DNA from: Paenibacillus ihumii
Lineage (GTDB): Bacteria > Bacillota > Bacilli > Paenibacillales > Paenibacillaceae
Reading direction: 5' to 3'
DNA length: 64,000 nt
NCBI RefSeq assembly: GCF_001403875.1
Contig: NZ_LN884299.1
Location: forward strand, 2,232,117-2,296,116
Part shown: piece by piece, positions 1 to 8,909 of the stretch
Numbering within the stretch: the first letter of the stretch is position 1
Layout: every line of letters begins with the position of its first letter
Notes under the pieces: generated by a model
Told to the model about the DNA's origin: nothing
The model's input: the letters and a program-made list of their open reading frames with translations, nothing else
Databases searched by the model: none
Program-made: the position numbers and the translations under genes

Positions 1-349
1 CGCCGGATACGATTCCGTGCAAGGTAAAATGATACCCTCCGGACGCCGCCGACTTGTTGATTTCAATCGCATCGCCGCTTTCAAACGCCTCGGCCACAAT
101 ATTTTCGCCCAGGTGCTCCGCCACTTGCTTAGGACTAAAAAACTGTGCAACCGCAAAAGCCGTAACGGACATCAAGAGTGTGAAGGCAGCGGCCATTACG
201 CCGATGGACACTCTTTTCCGGTTCATTCGCTTCATCGCCGTTCTCTCCTTATATCGATCTATAATGGCTTGGTTCAATTGCTCTTCGGGCTCCGCAGTCG
301 AAGCTAATGCTTCTTTAAGCAGACGCTCACCGTTTTCAGTTTGCTTCAC
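1..349 (-). CDS. DUF4179-like membrane protein, putative anti-sigma partner (partial)
   Basis: Partial: the gene runs off the left edge of the window, leaving about 116 codons. The chosen GTG start overlaps the TGA stop of the upstream sigma factor gene in a GTGA junction, which implies translational coupling. Residues 1-40 are charged and probably cytoplasmic. After a run of basic residues (MKRMNRKR) a single membrane segment (GVMAAAFTLLMSVTAFAVA) follows, then an extracytoplasmic part containing GGYHFTLHGIVSG. This layout fits the DUF4179-type proteins encoded just after ECF sigma factors in Bacillota, which are thought to act as anti-sigma factors. Anti-sigma activity is inferred from position and topology. 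A later in-frame ATG at the MKRMN segment is an alternative start. Confidence 0.6.
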   Translation of the reverse strand, partial: MKQTENGERLLKEALASTAEPEEQLNQAIIDRYKERTAMKRMNRKRVSIGVMAAAFTLLMSVTAFAVAQFFSPKQVAEHLGENIVAEAFESGDAIEINKSAASGGYHFTLHGIVSG

Positions 350-870
350 GGAGAATCGACCTCCACTAAATTTTTTATTGATTTTCTCGCTTGATGAAGC
401 CTGCTTTTTACCGTCCCCGGCGGAATTTTTAAAACCGAGGCGATTTCATCCACAGACATTTCCGCCGTGTAGTACATATAAAGCGGTATTCGCAGCTTAT
501 CGCTTAGTCTGTCTACGGCGTTCCGGATCATGATGCGACGTTCCCGGGACAGTACGGCTTCCTCCGGTGTTGCTTCTCCCACTGCTTGGCATTGCGTGTC
601 CACAGCCCCGGTAAGTTCCGTCGTGGGCGCAATCCGCTGCCTCCAAGCGAGTTTCCGGCGCTGGTTCTTCCGAAGACGGATCGCTATCCCGATGAGGAAT
701 GCTTTGGGATTTTGGCTCCTGTCAATTTTATGGGACAGCTCTAGCGCTTTAAGGAAGGTTTCCTGATAAAGATCATCGGTATCCGTCTTGTTTCCCGTAA
801 GCTTGTAACAGAATCCGTAGAGAACCTTGCCGTGCTGTTGTATAAGATCACTTAACTCCTCGATACCCAA
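346..870 (-). CDS. RNA polymerase sigma factor, ECF (sigma-70) family
   Basis: A 174-residue protein of typical ECF size. Region 2 lies at about residues 14-45 (VLYGFCYKLTGNKTDTDDLYQETF) and binds core polymerase and the -10 element. Region 4 lies at about 118-168 (IASVLKIPPGTVKSRLHQARK), a helix-turn-helix for the -35 element. The start is TTG, chosen because an AAAGGAG ribosome binding site sits about seven bases upstream. It overlaps the next gene by four bases, and that gene encodes a single-span membrane protein, so the pair is probably a sigma/anti-sigma module answering an envelope signal. The regulon cannot be read from the window. Confidence 0.9.
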   Translation of the reverse strand: MGIEELSDLIQQHGKVLYGFCYKLTGNKTDTDDLYQETFLKALELSHKIDRSQNPKAFLIGIAIRLRKNQRRKLAWRQRIAPTTELTGAVDTQCQAVGEATPEEAVLSRERRIMIRNAVDRLSDKLRIPLYMYYTAEMSVDEIASVLKIPPGTVKSRLHQARKSIKNLVEVDSP

Positions 871-986
871 TTAGCTGCTCCTTTCTGAATGGCCATTCAA
901 CTATATATTGTCATAACTCGGCAATCGGTTCATTGTTAAGACGAATGTTCATAGCCGTGACCTTTGATTTCCTAAATTCAAATAAT

Positions 987-1020
987 AAAAAACCACGGAA
1001 TTGTTGCTCCGCAGTTTTTT
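987..1020 (-). terminator. Rho-independent terminator of the SUFU gene
   Basis: A nine-pair stem (AACTGCGGA with TCCGTGGTT as read on the minus strand, two G-U pairs) is followed by a run of T. On the plus strand two of those pairs become C-A mismatches, so the minus orientation is favoured. It lies about 55 bases past the stop of the SUFU-domain gene. Confidence 0.7.
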
Positions 1021-1073
1021 ATATCAGATGGATATTCACATTCAGGCATGTTACCAACTTTTTCGTCTTTCGC

Positions 1074-2135
1074 TTACCCGATAGTGGATACCACGTTGCC
1101 GTCCTGATCCTTGATATGGGTTCTAACGACTTGAATAATCAAGCCTTTATATGAAGGCAGCCGGATCTCCTCTTCCTTCGGCTGCAGCTTTTGCGAAATC
1201 TCATGAATAGCTGCCTCATCCAATTTAAGGCGAACTTCGTTCTCTTCTGTCTCGTAGCCGGTTTCCATTCCAGGCTTCAGCACTACGCTCATGTCCTGAC
1301 TGGCTAAAGTCAAATCCTTCCCTTTCAGAAGGCGGCCGCGAAGCAGCTTGCCGATCGTTCCCGCCTGCTTCGCTCCTAAGCAAAGCACAGCCGGCGTCTT
1401 GCTGAACAGACGGTTCCTTCCGGGCTCCCAAGCCAATTGATCTACAAATAAAAATCCGGTGCTCGAGCCATCCCGCTCTATGCCCCTTTGGACGGCTTCC
1501 GCGACAGCAGGAATCTGCAGGAGGGAATCCCGGGATAAATCGGTGATATACCCCGGCAGCGCTGCCTGACTGGCCTCCAATACGCCCAGCGTGCTCCACG
1601 TCTTCATCGCCTCCAGCTCATCCTCCGTGATCCCGATCATCTGCACAAATTCAACACGTCCATTAGGTGTATGAACGGGAGGAAGCTCGGGATCCTCCAT
1701 AAAAGCGAGCGCGGTCAGCTGGGTATCCGCCCCTAGACAGATCGGTCCATTGGCATCCATATAATCGCCGGAAGCGAAAATATTTCCGCTATTGAACACA
1801 TACCTTCCCATATTTTGAAGCAGGTTCAGCGCCCACATCGGGGGCTCCTCCTCGTCTTCCCCGCGCGCCACCCGAAAAGTGAGCTCAAATCCATAACCGC
1901 TATAATCAGCATCCTCCGACTCTTTCTCATAAAGCTCGGAAAATCCGAACGTCACGATATGCCAATGAGGGAACGGCTTCTCCGCTTTATAGGCGCTTAG
2001 GCCGTCCAGCGGATCCTTGCCTCCCAGCATATAAGGAACGACCGTACCGTAATGCTTAGGTTCCTGAGCTCCATACAGCTTCTTCATTTCTTCTTCAATT
2101 GCATCCCAACCGGTTGTAACTGCTTCTTCGTTCAT
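1074..2135 (-). CDS. Suppressor-of-fused (SUFU) domain protein
   Basis: A soluble 353-residue protein. The N-terminal 190 residues carry the SUFU-like pattern: a WDAIEE helix, PHWHIVTFGFSELY, then YGFELTFRVAR and a segment with WALNLLQNMGRYV. The C-terminal half (from about 190) is less conserved and ends in a beta-rich stretch. SUFU-domain proteins are widespread in bacteria, sometimes as immunity or adaptor proteins, but no biochemical role is established for most. The ATG start is preceded by GGAGGG. It is flanked by unrelated genes and has its own terminator, so it is probably monocistronic. The family is sure; the role is unknown. Confidence 0.8.
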   Translation of the reverse strand: MNEEAVTTGWDAIEEEMKKLYGAQEPKHYGTVVPYMLGGKDPLDGLSAYKAEKPFPHWHIVTFGFSELYEKESEDADYSGYGFELTFRVARGEDEEEPPMWALNLLQNMGRYVFNSGNIFASGDYMDANGPICLGADTQLTALAFMEDPELPPVHTPNGRVEFVQMIGITEDELEAMKTWSTLGVLEASQAALPGYITDLSRDSLLQIPAVAEAVQRGIERDGSSTGFLFVDQLAWEPGRNRLFSKTPAVLCLGAKQAGTIGKLLRGRLLKGKDLTLASQDMSVVLKPGMETGYETEENEVRLKLDEAAIHEISQKLQPKEEEIRLPSYKGLIIQVVRTHIKDQDGNVVSTIG

Positions 2136-2493
2136 CCTATTCCCTCCATATCCTTGTCATTTAAGCCCTGCTCGGGGGCAGCTTTCACTTCGGCAATCAT
2201 CCCCAAATTTTCGCTATATCCAAGACGTTATGTAATACACTGCAGACCTGAATAGTCCATATGCCTCATTGTAAATATCCTGCTGCTCCAAAAAGCATAT
2301 CAGGTCACTATGAATCTCTCCACAATGCGACTTCCTTCCTTAAATTTCGCAGAAATTCGACGATCTTTCTCATCATACACTGGAAAAGCAAGGAAGCGGT
2401 AGGTACAAAGTATTCAGAAAAAGTAAGATGATCATCGCATGAACGATGGATAACTTAGGCGTAAAGTCCTGTGGATTTAGAGAATCGTTAAAA

Positions 2494-2531
2494 CAAAAAA
2501 AGAGCACTGACCTATTTCAGACAGCACTCTC
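2494..2531 (-). terminator. Rho-independent terminator of the DUF2935 gene
   Basis: On the minus strand a stem of nine pairs (AGAGTGCTG with CAGTGCTCT, two G-U pairs) is followed by seven T. It lies about 80 bases beyond the stop at 2612. The interval 2136-2493 upstream of the SUFU gene has no convincing gene. Confidence 0.7.
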
Positions 2532-2611
2532 TTAAGGCAATTCTATCTTTCATCCAACTTCCAGTCCTCTGGCAAGCTATCAAGCCCCTGAAGGACATGG
2601 GAAACTCCGCT

Positions 2612-3406
2612 TCAGCCTGTGACTCTGGGCTTCGCCGGATCGCAGTTTGGGCTCTGTATTTGACCTAAGGCGGCCAACTTGGACAGATAGTAGCATTCTT
2701 CACGATACATATGATCCGGCATCAGTGGATTAATCCGATCCAGCACCTCACCGCGTAATCCAAGCTCCTCGAGCTCCGACAGAAAATGCATAAACACCCT
2801 CATTTCCAGGTCGATATCCGCATGAAATTTGCGAAGAGCGGGAAAATCCTTTAAATGGGTCCGCAAATATCCGGTCATTTCCACGGCCTTCAGATAGAAG
2901 CCTTCAAAATCCTTTCTAAAGGCCATACTCTTTGCAATTAATGGCTTTTCCGCAAAATCCAAATCGGACGCCAGGCTTGCGGCGTGGCCGATGGCGTCCT
3001 GCAGCCAGACCATATCGTAATGCAGGGGGTGAAACAGAGGAACTCCCCGACCTTCATTAAGCGCCTGCAAAACTCGCTGATACTCCTCCAATTCATTAAC
3101 CATGTGATTGATAAAAGAAGGGGTCAACAATAGATCAATTTTCCCAACAAGCTGCCGTTCCAGCAAATTCAGCTTAAATTCTCGCAGCTCATGCACAGCA
3201 TGACTGGCATCATGCGTCAGTTTTGCGAGGAACGTGGATGCACCCGGTCTCCTCGCCTCCCCGAGCAGCATATCAAAGCTGGCTATCAAGCGTTCGGCGG
3301 TCGCGACATCCGCTTTTTCCCTGGGTGACAGAGCAGTTAAAATAAACCGGCAATGGTCGCCAAGAATCTGCAGCCAAAACCGGTGTTCATACAATGCGTC
3401 ATCCAT
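2612..3406 (-). CDS. DUF2935 protein, ferritin-like helical fold
   Basis: A 264-residue, entirely helical protein with no signal peptide. It shows the repeated helix pattern of DUF2935, including EHRFWLQILGDHCRFI near the N terminus and a related HPLHYDMVWLQDAIGHA near residue 130. This points to two duplicated four-helix bundles whose His/Glu residues could bind metal, as proposed for the family. The function is not known. The ATG start follows GAGGAGG at good spacing. It is a single gene with its own terminator. Confidence 0.75.
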   Translation of the reverse strand: MDDALYEHRFWLQILGDHCRFILTALSPREKADVATAERLIASFDMLLGEARRPGASTFLAKLTHDASHAVHELREFKLNLLERQLVGKIDLLLTPSFINHMVNELEEYQRVLQALNEGRGVPLFHPLHYDMVWLQDAIGHAASLASDLDFAEKPLIAKSMAFRKDFEGFYLKAVEMTGYLRTHLKDFPALRKFHADIDLEMRVFMHFLSELEELGLRGEVLDRINPLMPDHMYREECYYLSKLAALGQIQSPNCDPAKPRVTG

Positions 3407-3535
3407 GAACTTGCCTCCTCAGCCTTTTATCCAGAAATATATGCTGCTGAAGCTGGAGTAGACCCATCGCAATCTGTCTTCTATATGATTATTGATTTTT
3501 GATGCAGCTATAATCGACCGTCCCGCTTAATCATG

Positions 3536-3931
3536 CTATAAATTCCCGAATTCCGGGTCATTTGCTGCATCCTCTTTAAGCAGCGGCATGCCCGCTTCGA
3601 CCAACCGCTTATTGCGCGTGAAAAATACAGTCAGCAAGAGCATAAGCAATCCAGTTCCAATCAGCAGCCATTCGACTTTCACCACATCGGCAAGCGGTCC
3701 GAAGATCAGCATCCCGACTGGCATCATAGATGTCGAGATCATTCCAAAGACGCCGAATATCCGTCCTAAATAATTTTTATCCACCTTCTCCTGCAGCATA
3801 ACGGTCGTCGGCGTATTAAAGATCGGCATCGCTACTCCGAACATAGCCATAATGGCCTAATAAATCCAGAAGTCAGGTACAATGCCGAGTGCAAGTGTCG
3901 ACAAGGCCATCACAAAGCTGGCAATCGCCAT
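3536..3931 (-). pseudogene. MFS transporter C-terminal remnant
   Basis: The conceptual translation matches the last four membrane segments of a drug-type MFS transporter: MAIASFVMALSTLALG, an amber stop at 3857-3859, then AIMAMFGVAMPIFNTPTTVMLQEKV and KNYLGRIFGVFG. Reading frame is kept on both sides of the stop. Family members are about 400 residues, so roughly two thirds of the N-terminal part is missing. Just upstream the frame gives only SAPPPWYN and no further MFS sequence. The gene is therefore truncated and interrupted. The part after the stop could be expressed as 104 residues but would not make a transporter. Confidence 0.8.
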
Positions 3932-4163
3932 ATTGTACCAAGGAGGAGGAGCCGAACAGTATCCTCCAATGATTTTCCTTGGTATCTTCGATTTGCGGAT
4001 CCTAGCCCTTTGTGTTTTATCATCCTTAAACCAATAACATTAACCAAACTTTAACATTAAATAGGACGGAGCATTTCTTCTTAATTGCTCCAATAACAAT
4101 CGGCACAATGTCATACAAATGGATGCATGGATTAACTGCGCTTCGCGGAAAAAACGAACTTTT
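3932..4163. other. Gap without recognisable gene
   Basis: This stretch lies between the MFS remnant and the sspH promoter. The only longer frame (4040-4306, minus) has no ribosome binding site and crosses the sspH promoter and start, so it is treated as chance. The segment probably derives from the deleted part of the transporter gene. Confidence 0.4.
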
Positions 4164-4193
4164 GCATAAGTTCGAACCGGTTGGTGCATTCTA
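4164..4193 (+). promoter_or_regulatory. Candidate sigma-G promoter of sspH
   Basis: GCATA (4164-4168), an 18-base spacer and CATTCTA (4187-4193) match the forespore sigma-G pattern GHATR-N17/18-CATNHTA. It lies about 105 bases before the sspH start. SASP genes are known sigma-G targets, which supports the assignment. Read by eye. Confidence 0.5.
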
Positions 4194-4298
4194 GTCATTG
4201 CAAAGAATTTAAAGCACCACATGGAGGGATCAGTTCGGCTAAGAGCAAAACCGTCAGATTGATCCACCGAAATGATCTTTCGAATAAGGAGAGTTTTT

Positions 4299-4478
4299 AT
4301 GAACAAACAAAGAGCAATTGAAATTTCAGAATCGGCTATAATGAAAAATGTAACGTATCAAGATATTCCCATCTTTATCCAACATGTTAATGAGGATGGA
4401 ACCGCTCGGGTGTATCCAATCGGAAACTCAGAGCAGGAAATGACCGTTCCTTTGTCCAGTCTGACCGAGCATCCTTAG
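4299..4478 (+). CDS. sspH: H-type small acid-soluble spore protein
   Basis: A 59-residue protein beginning MNKQRAIEI. The internal pattern NVTYQDIPIFIQHVNEDGTARVYP is typical of SspH: a short N-terminal helix, then KVTY, then V.IQHV, then the TARIYP-like strand. SASPs are made in the developing spore and bind or protect its contents; H-type is one of the minor families. The ATG at 4299 is chosen because AAGGAG lies seven bases upstream. A longer in-frame start at 4272 has no ribosome binding site. A sigma-G-like promoter is present upstream. Confidence 0.85.
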   Translation: MNKQRAIEISESAIMKNVTYQDIPIFIQHVNEDGTARVYPIGNSEQEMTVPLSSLTEHP

Positions 4479-4880
4479 GCAGAGACTAGAGCCTCCTCTT
4501 CTATAATATTCATTCCACAATAAAACAAATGCATGAAATCTTTACGGGGCTTTAGGGTAAATTTTTAATACATAAGTACACTGATATCTTACATCAGCAA
4601 GTACCCCATTTCACGACCTCTTTATTTTAGCAAACATGGCAAAGGATACGCTACTCTAGATCTAATGGACCTTAAACAAAACAGTTGAAGCACTCTCACA
4701 TGAGAGTGCTCCTTCTATTTAAATCTCATATAACTTCTATCCGTAACCGGTTTGACGACAGGAATGCTTTGACTCGCCCCCGTGATAACCTATCATGAAA
4801 TAACAAATCCGTTAAATCATTCAGAATCCTCCATCTGCATGGATTGCCCCGTAATATGAACTCAGCGATCCTATACTCCC
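4479..4880. other. Intergenic region with one hairpin
   Basis: No gene is visible between the converging sspH and GNAT genes. A perfect nine-pair hairpin (AGCACTCTC, loop ACAT, GAGAGTGCT) lies at 4689-4710. It is followed on the plus side only by a pyrimidine-rich CCTTCTATTT, so it may be a weak terminator, but it is 210 bases past sspH. Confidence 0.35.
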
Positions 4881-5399
4881 TCAGCTTGGCTGCTCGGTAA
4901 CCTTATACACGTTTGTATACAAGATTTCTTTTTGATGGGTAAACTCCTCTTCCGTGAGAATTCGAGGATAACTCATAATCTTCAGCGGTAAATAGGTCTC
5001 CCCTTCTTGAAGAGGCGGCTGCAAATAATCAAAAGGATTAAGCTGGAATCCCAAGCGCTCATAAAAGGCTATTCTCCGTTGTGCTAGGTCTGTGTCAGGA
5101 TACTCCACCTCCAATAGGATCGGCTTGGATGACTCTCTCATATAAGAGGCCATTAATTTCCCGCCTATGCCGCTCCCGCGGGTGTTTGGATCGACAGCAA
5201 TATGTTCAATGAACCGGAACGAAGGAAATTCCCAAACTGCCATGAACGCGATTACTTGGTTGTTGCTGTTTATTTCCGTAATGAGACGGTAATATGGCTC
5301 GGCCAACAGTTCCTTCTGTCCGGCATAATTTCTTCGTTCACTTGTTGGAAAAGAGGCTTTCATAAGCGCAAAAATTTTATCAAACTCTTTGTCGATCAT
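4881..5399 (-). CDS. GNAT family N-acetyltransferase
   Basis: A 172-residue protein with the GNAT fold. Motif A is IEHIAVDPNTRGSGIGGKLM, at about residues 82-101, where the R-G-S-G-I-G loop binds the acetyl-CoA pyrophosphate. Motif B follows as AQRRIAFYERLGFQL. The N-terminal F..F.LMKASFPTSERR is usual for stand-alone bacterial members. The acceptor cannot be deduced. ATG start with a nearby AAGGAGA. Monocistronic by position. Confidence 0.85.
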   Translation of the reverse strand: MIDKEFDKIFALMKASFPTSERRNYAGQKELLAEPYYRLITEINSNNQVIAFMAVWEFPSFRFIEHIAVDPNTRGSGIGGKLMASYMRESSKPILLEVEYPDTDLAQRRIAFYERLGFQLNPFDYLQPPLQEGETYLPLKIMSYPRILTEEEFTHQKEILYTNVYKVTEQPS

Positions 5400-5894
5400 G
5401 ATAAGATTCTCCTTTATCTAGGCTGCTTGACAATATAAATACTAGGGTCTCACTAACTTCATTTTTTGATCCCCTCTTTTCAGTCAATAACAATATGGTA
5501 ACACAACACAGGCGTGTTCGAAATTAAGCACACTCTTCTCTTATTACACATTCCCAAGTCCAACAGAGGGAAATTTAAAAATTAGCCTCAGACCGCCTTT
5601 GCAAAACCGCAATCAGAATCCAACTCTTATTAATGAAATTAAGCGAATTGTCTCTTTTAAGTAGGCTATGTTATATTCTAATGTTGATATTTAACCATAA
5701 GAAAACCGTCTTGCTACCATAAATTTGCAACAAAGTGTGGATTTAAGATAACTGCCAGTTAGCTTAACAAGAATAAGCAGAAATCTCCGAAGCCTCCAAT
5801 CCGATTTACCATTTCGCTTAACTCAGCTTCAGCTAAAACACATGAATAAATTCCCTTCTTATGCAAACAATACAAAAAAGGAGGCTGTTGCTTC
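5400..5894. other. Gene-free interval
   Basis: About 495 AT-rich bases between the divergent GNAT and SRAP genes. No open frame with a ribosome binding site, RNA element or repeat was recognised. It should contain the promoters of both genes, but no convincing -35/-10 pair stood out. Confidence 0.4.
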
Positions 5895-6567
5895 ATGTGT
5901 CAACGTTTTTCCATGGCGGCCGAGCTGCCGGAGGTTCAGGAGCATTTCCATATTGAGCGCGTGATGTACTACTACAGAAACCGTTATAACATCAGCCCCA
6001 CGCAGAATATGCCGGTCGTGCTGCAGCAGAACGGGGAACGGATTCTGGACGAGTTCCGCTGGGGCTTTATCCCCTACTGGGGTAAAGATGCGATCAACGC
6101 AGATCTCAGGAATGTCCACCGGAACCCGACCTATCGCAAAATGGTGGACAAGCAGCGCTGTATTATCCCCTGTAACGGGTTTTACTATTGGAAGACAGTA
6201 GGAAAGAGATCATATCCGGTTCGGGTAGTCCTGAAAAACCGCGGCATGTTCGGCGTAGCCGGCCTGTACGAAATTTGGCGGGATGCGCATGGCGAACCGC
6301 TCCGCACCTGCAGCCTGGTTATGACGGAAGCCAATCCGCTGATTGAAGAATTCGACAGCCGGATGCCGGCGATTCTCGCCAGAGGACATAACCCGGTGGC
6401 TTGATGAACAGACGAACGATCTGGAGGCCCTGGATCTCATCCTACGGCCCCATTCGGCAGAAGAGATGCATGCCTATGCGGTTACTCCATTGATTGACAA
6501 TAACAGGCATGACACGGAGGAGTGCATTCAGGAAATGGATCTGAAGCGGGCGTGGGTCAAGCGCTGA
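5895..6567 (+). pseudogene. SRAP (HMCES/YedK-like) protein, frameshifted
   Basis: SRAP proteins form a covalent link to abasic sites in single-stranded DNA through Cys2. The N terminus MCQRFS keeps Cys2, and NRYNISPTQNMPVV and FRWGFIPYWGKD fit the family. At about position 6377 the frame is lost: frame 1 reads RMPAILARGHNPVA and stops at 6404, while the next frame continues as SPEDITRWLDEQTNDLE to 6567, giving the usual length of about 224 residues. A one-base insertion in the CTCGCC run explains it. Other catalytic positions also differ: FYYWK replaces FYEWK (Glu lost), EFDSRMP replaces IHDRMP (His lost), and NADLRN replaces NARAET. The ribosome binding site AAAGGAGG is intact. A sequencing error in the frame cannot be excluded. 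Confidence 0.75.
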
Positions 6568-6600
6568 TCTCCCGGCGCCCGGACCCATTTCTAGCGGTCT

Positions 6601-6924
6601 TTATTGTATTTCTTTGGTAAATAAACAATGATTACGTTCATTCTGAGGATTCTTAAACATATACCGAATACCTTTGCCAGCTAGCGACTCATCTTTATAT
6701 CTTGGAATAATATGAAGATGGGAATGAAAAATATGTTGTCCCCCAACCTCTCCACAATTCCAACCTAAATTATATCCCTGTGGTTTATATACTCTATCGA
6801 GATATATTTTAACTTCTCGAATCAGGCAATTTTCCATTCTAATCCCCCCATTAGCTAGCTTCTCTACTATATATTTAAGTTGCTTTAGTGCTTTTCCTGC
6901 CTGATTCTCTATTTCGTAAAACAA
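6601..6924 (-). pseudogene. HIT-family protein, N-terminally truncated remnant
   Basis: The C-terminal 70 residues are clearly HIT: YKPQGYNLGWNCGEVGGQHIFHSHLHIIPRYKDE, with the histidine triad HSHLH, then LAGKGIRYMFK. Intact relatives have about 35-60 more N-terminal residues including a first strand and often CxxC; these are absent. The frame opens with a TTG inside the terminator hairpin of the neighbouring SDR gene. Only the ATG at MENCLIREVK has a plausible GGGGGGA site, giving about 78 residues that start in mid-domain. A broken copy is the simplest reading; a short expressed protein is possible. Confidence 0.55.
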
Positions 6925-6951
6925 ATAAGCCGCCTAATTGGCGACTTATTT
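6913..6951 (-). terminator. Rho-independent terminator of the SDR gene
   Basis: On the minus strand AATAAGTCGCC pairs with GGCGGCTTATT (one G-T pair, five-base loop), followed by TTGTTTT. It lies about 25-60 bases after the SDR stop and directly abuts the HIT remnant. Confidence 0.7.
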
Positions 6952-6974
6952 GTCAAAGCAAAATTCTTCATTAT

Positions 6975-7781
6975 TTAAAAAATAGTCGGTACCATTCCCC
7001 CATCCATCCGTATAGGCGAACCTTTAAATGCGGATGCATAAGGACTGCATACAAATGCAGCTAGCCTGCCTATTTCATAAGGCTTGATAAATCGCTGTAT
7101 TTCCGATTGAGGCAGGTTTGAGGTCATAAATTTTTTCTCTTTTTCCGAAAAAGTCAGATCTTCATTCGGGTACATCCCCTCGATGATTTGATGCACATTT
7201 TCAGAAAGTGTCGGTCCCGGCATGATCGTATTGACTGTAACTTCTGTTCCTCTAGTTAATTTAGACAAGCTTTTTGACAATGATAACAGCATGGATTTGG
7301 TCATCGCATACTGTGGCATTTGCCCCGATGGCATAATGGCTTCCTCACTCGCGATAAAGATAATGCGGCCATAATCATTTTTCAACATTTTAGGCAGATA
7401 AAATTTAGTTAATCCATTTGCAGCAAGAACATTGGTACGGAAGTATTTCTCCCATACTTCATCGAGGGCGTCCTCATATGGCATTATTTCATAAATCCCC
7501 ATGTTATTCACTAAAATATCAATATGGGGGTATTTTTCAAATAAAGCTTCTCTTTGCTCTATATCGACAATATCGGCGGCAGCGTTTTGAGGAGAGGTCG
7601 CCGGAAAATCTGATTTGATTTCCTTTACAGTTCGTTCTACCTCTTCGTCATTTCGTCCATTAATGAGTACATGAACGCCTTCCTTGGCAAGTTCAATGGC
7701 AATGGCTTTACCTATGCCTTTCGTTGATCCTGTAACTAAAGCAGTTTTATTGTTTAATCCCATATCCATAATATAATCCAT
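6975..7781 (-). CDS. SDR family oxidoreductase
   Basis: A 268-residue classical short-chain dehydrogenase. The cofactor loop TGSTKGIG lies near residue 18, NNMG near 92, and the catalytic Ser and YAMTK (Tyr/Lys) near 145-165. A C-terminal PIRMDGGMVPT closes the domain. Such enzymes reduce or oxidise carbonyl/alcohol substrates with NAD(P)H. The Asn-Gly-Arg after strand two (INGRN) suggests NADP(H). The substrate is unknown. The first ATG sits very close to AAAGGAG; the ATG four codons later is an alternative. Confidence 0.85.
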   Translation of the reverse strand: MDYIMDMGLNNKTALVTGSTKGIGKAIAIELAKEGVHVLINGRNDEEVERTVKEIKSDFPATSPQNAAADIVDIEQREALFEKYPHIDILVNNMGIYEIMPYEDALDEVWEKYFRTNVLAANGLTKFYLPKMLKNDYGRIIFIASEEAIMPSGQMPQYAMTKSMLLSLSKSLSKLTRGTEVTVNTIMPGPTLSENVHQIIEGMYPNEDLTFSEKEKKFMTSNLPQSEIQRFIKPYEIGRLAAFVCSPYASAFKGSPIRMDGGMVPTIF

Positions 7782-7879
7782 TTCTCCTTTGTGCTTGGAT
7801 AGTGATTATATTACCTTGTATGAATTATTCGGTAACTAGCATAGAGCGCCAAAGTTCTTGTTTAACACGCCAAGTGATA

Positions 7880-8890
7880 TCAGTTGGCCTCTAAATGTTG
7901 ACTACGCCAATTGGATGGGGTAACACCTTCCCACAGTCGGAAGGCCCGGTAGAACGAATTTTGATCCTTATATCCAATCAAATATGCCACTTCTTTAATA
8001 TCGAGCGAGGGGTCTGCCAGGTACTCTCGTGCCTGCTCATGTCTAGCTTGTAACAATAATTGCTTGAAGCTTGTGTTTTCGTCAGTTAGCCGGCGCTGCA
8101 AGGTACGTTCGCTCATACTGAGCTCCTTTGCGACAGCCTGAATGTTAGGACGTCCTCCAGTCAGGCTGCGTTTCATAATCCATTTGACCATCTCAGTAAT
8201 GGAAAGGCTGTGCTGCTGTTCATCAAGCGATTGATCCAGAGCGGGGGTCAGGATCTCCAGCAGCTCTTCGTTGTAGGAGACAAAGGGGCGATCCAAATCG
8301 CTTCGATGCAGCGTTAACCTGTTACGCTTTGCACTGCTCTGGAGACGGCAGCCGAAGTAAGCTTCAAGGACCTTTACATCACCCATAGAGGCCGATAATT
8401 CGACGGATTGCGCTGCCAAAGGGTAACCTGTGCCCCGGCGCCCAAGCTCCAGAAGGAATGCCAGCGTGATACCAACTAGCATTGGCGGACCAGGCTGCTT
8501 GGTGTCCTGCCATTCCAGCTCGATAGTACAATGCTCGCCCTCCTCGGTGATACTTAAGCTTTCGGGAGGGCACAGCTGCTTGTACCGAGCCATTCGGTGC
8601 AGAGCCTCGCGGTAGTCACTAGCGTGGTAAGTCGCTAATACGGTCGGCGGGTACTTCGCTGCTTCAAAGGCGGTCACAAGTTTGATAATTCCTTCAGCAG
8701 TATCGCCAATGAGATCCGAATAGGCCTGCCAAATAGCGAAATATTGAGCGTTGGTCACTGCAGGTTCAGTTAGAATGGTCAGCGGCAGCCGAGCCTTGCG
8801 CGCTACGTCGTGGCCGGTAATCCCGAGTTGACGTAATCCGGCCCAAAACCCTGGCGGGATTTTAATAGGGTTGGAGGATTGAGATTTCAT
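7880..8890 (-). CDS. AraC family transcriptional regulator
   Basis: A 336-residue regulator. The N-terminal 200 residues resemble the arabinose-binding-type ligand domain (PF12625) of OruR-like regulators. The C-terminal 100 residues form the AraC double helix-turn-helix (VAKELSMSERTLQRRLTDENTSFKQLL, then EVAYLIGYKDQNSFYRAFRLWEGVTPSNWR). The ATG at 8890 is chosen over a start 36 codons upstream because AAAGGGGG precedes it. It begins 19 bases after the stop of the MFS gene, so the two are probably co-transcribed and the regulator may control that transporter. Confidence 0.85.
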   Translation of the reverse strand: MKSQSSNPIKIPPGFWAGLRQLGITGHDVARKARLPLTILTEPAVTNAQYFAIWQAYSDLIGDTAEGIIKLVTAFEAAKYPPTVLATYHASDYREALHRMARYKQLCPPESLSITEEGEHCTIELEWQDTKQPGPPMLVGITLAFLLELGRRGTGYPLAAQSVELSASMGDVKVLEAYFGCRLQSSAKRNRLTLHRSDLDRPFVSYNEELLEILTPALDQSLDEQQHSLSITEMVKWIMKRSLTGGRPNIQAVAKELSMSERTLQRRLTDENTSFKQLLLQARHEQAREYLADPSLDIKEVAYLIGYKDQNSFYRAFRLWEGVTPSNWRSQHLEAN

Positions 8891-8909
8891 ATGGGCCCCC
8901 TTTCTGCGC

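Noticed and set aside
4040..4306. 88-codon minus-strand frame
   Set aside because: It covers the sspH promoter and start and has no family match.
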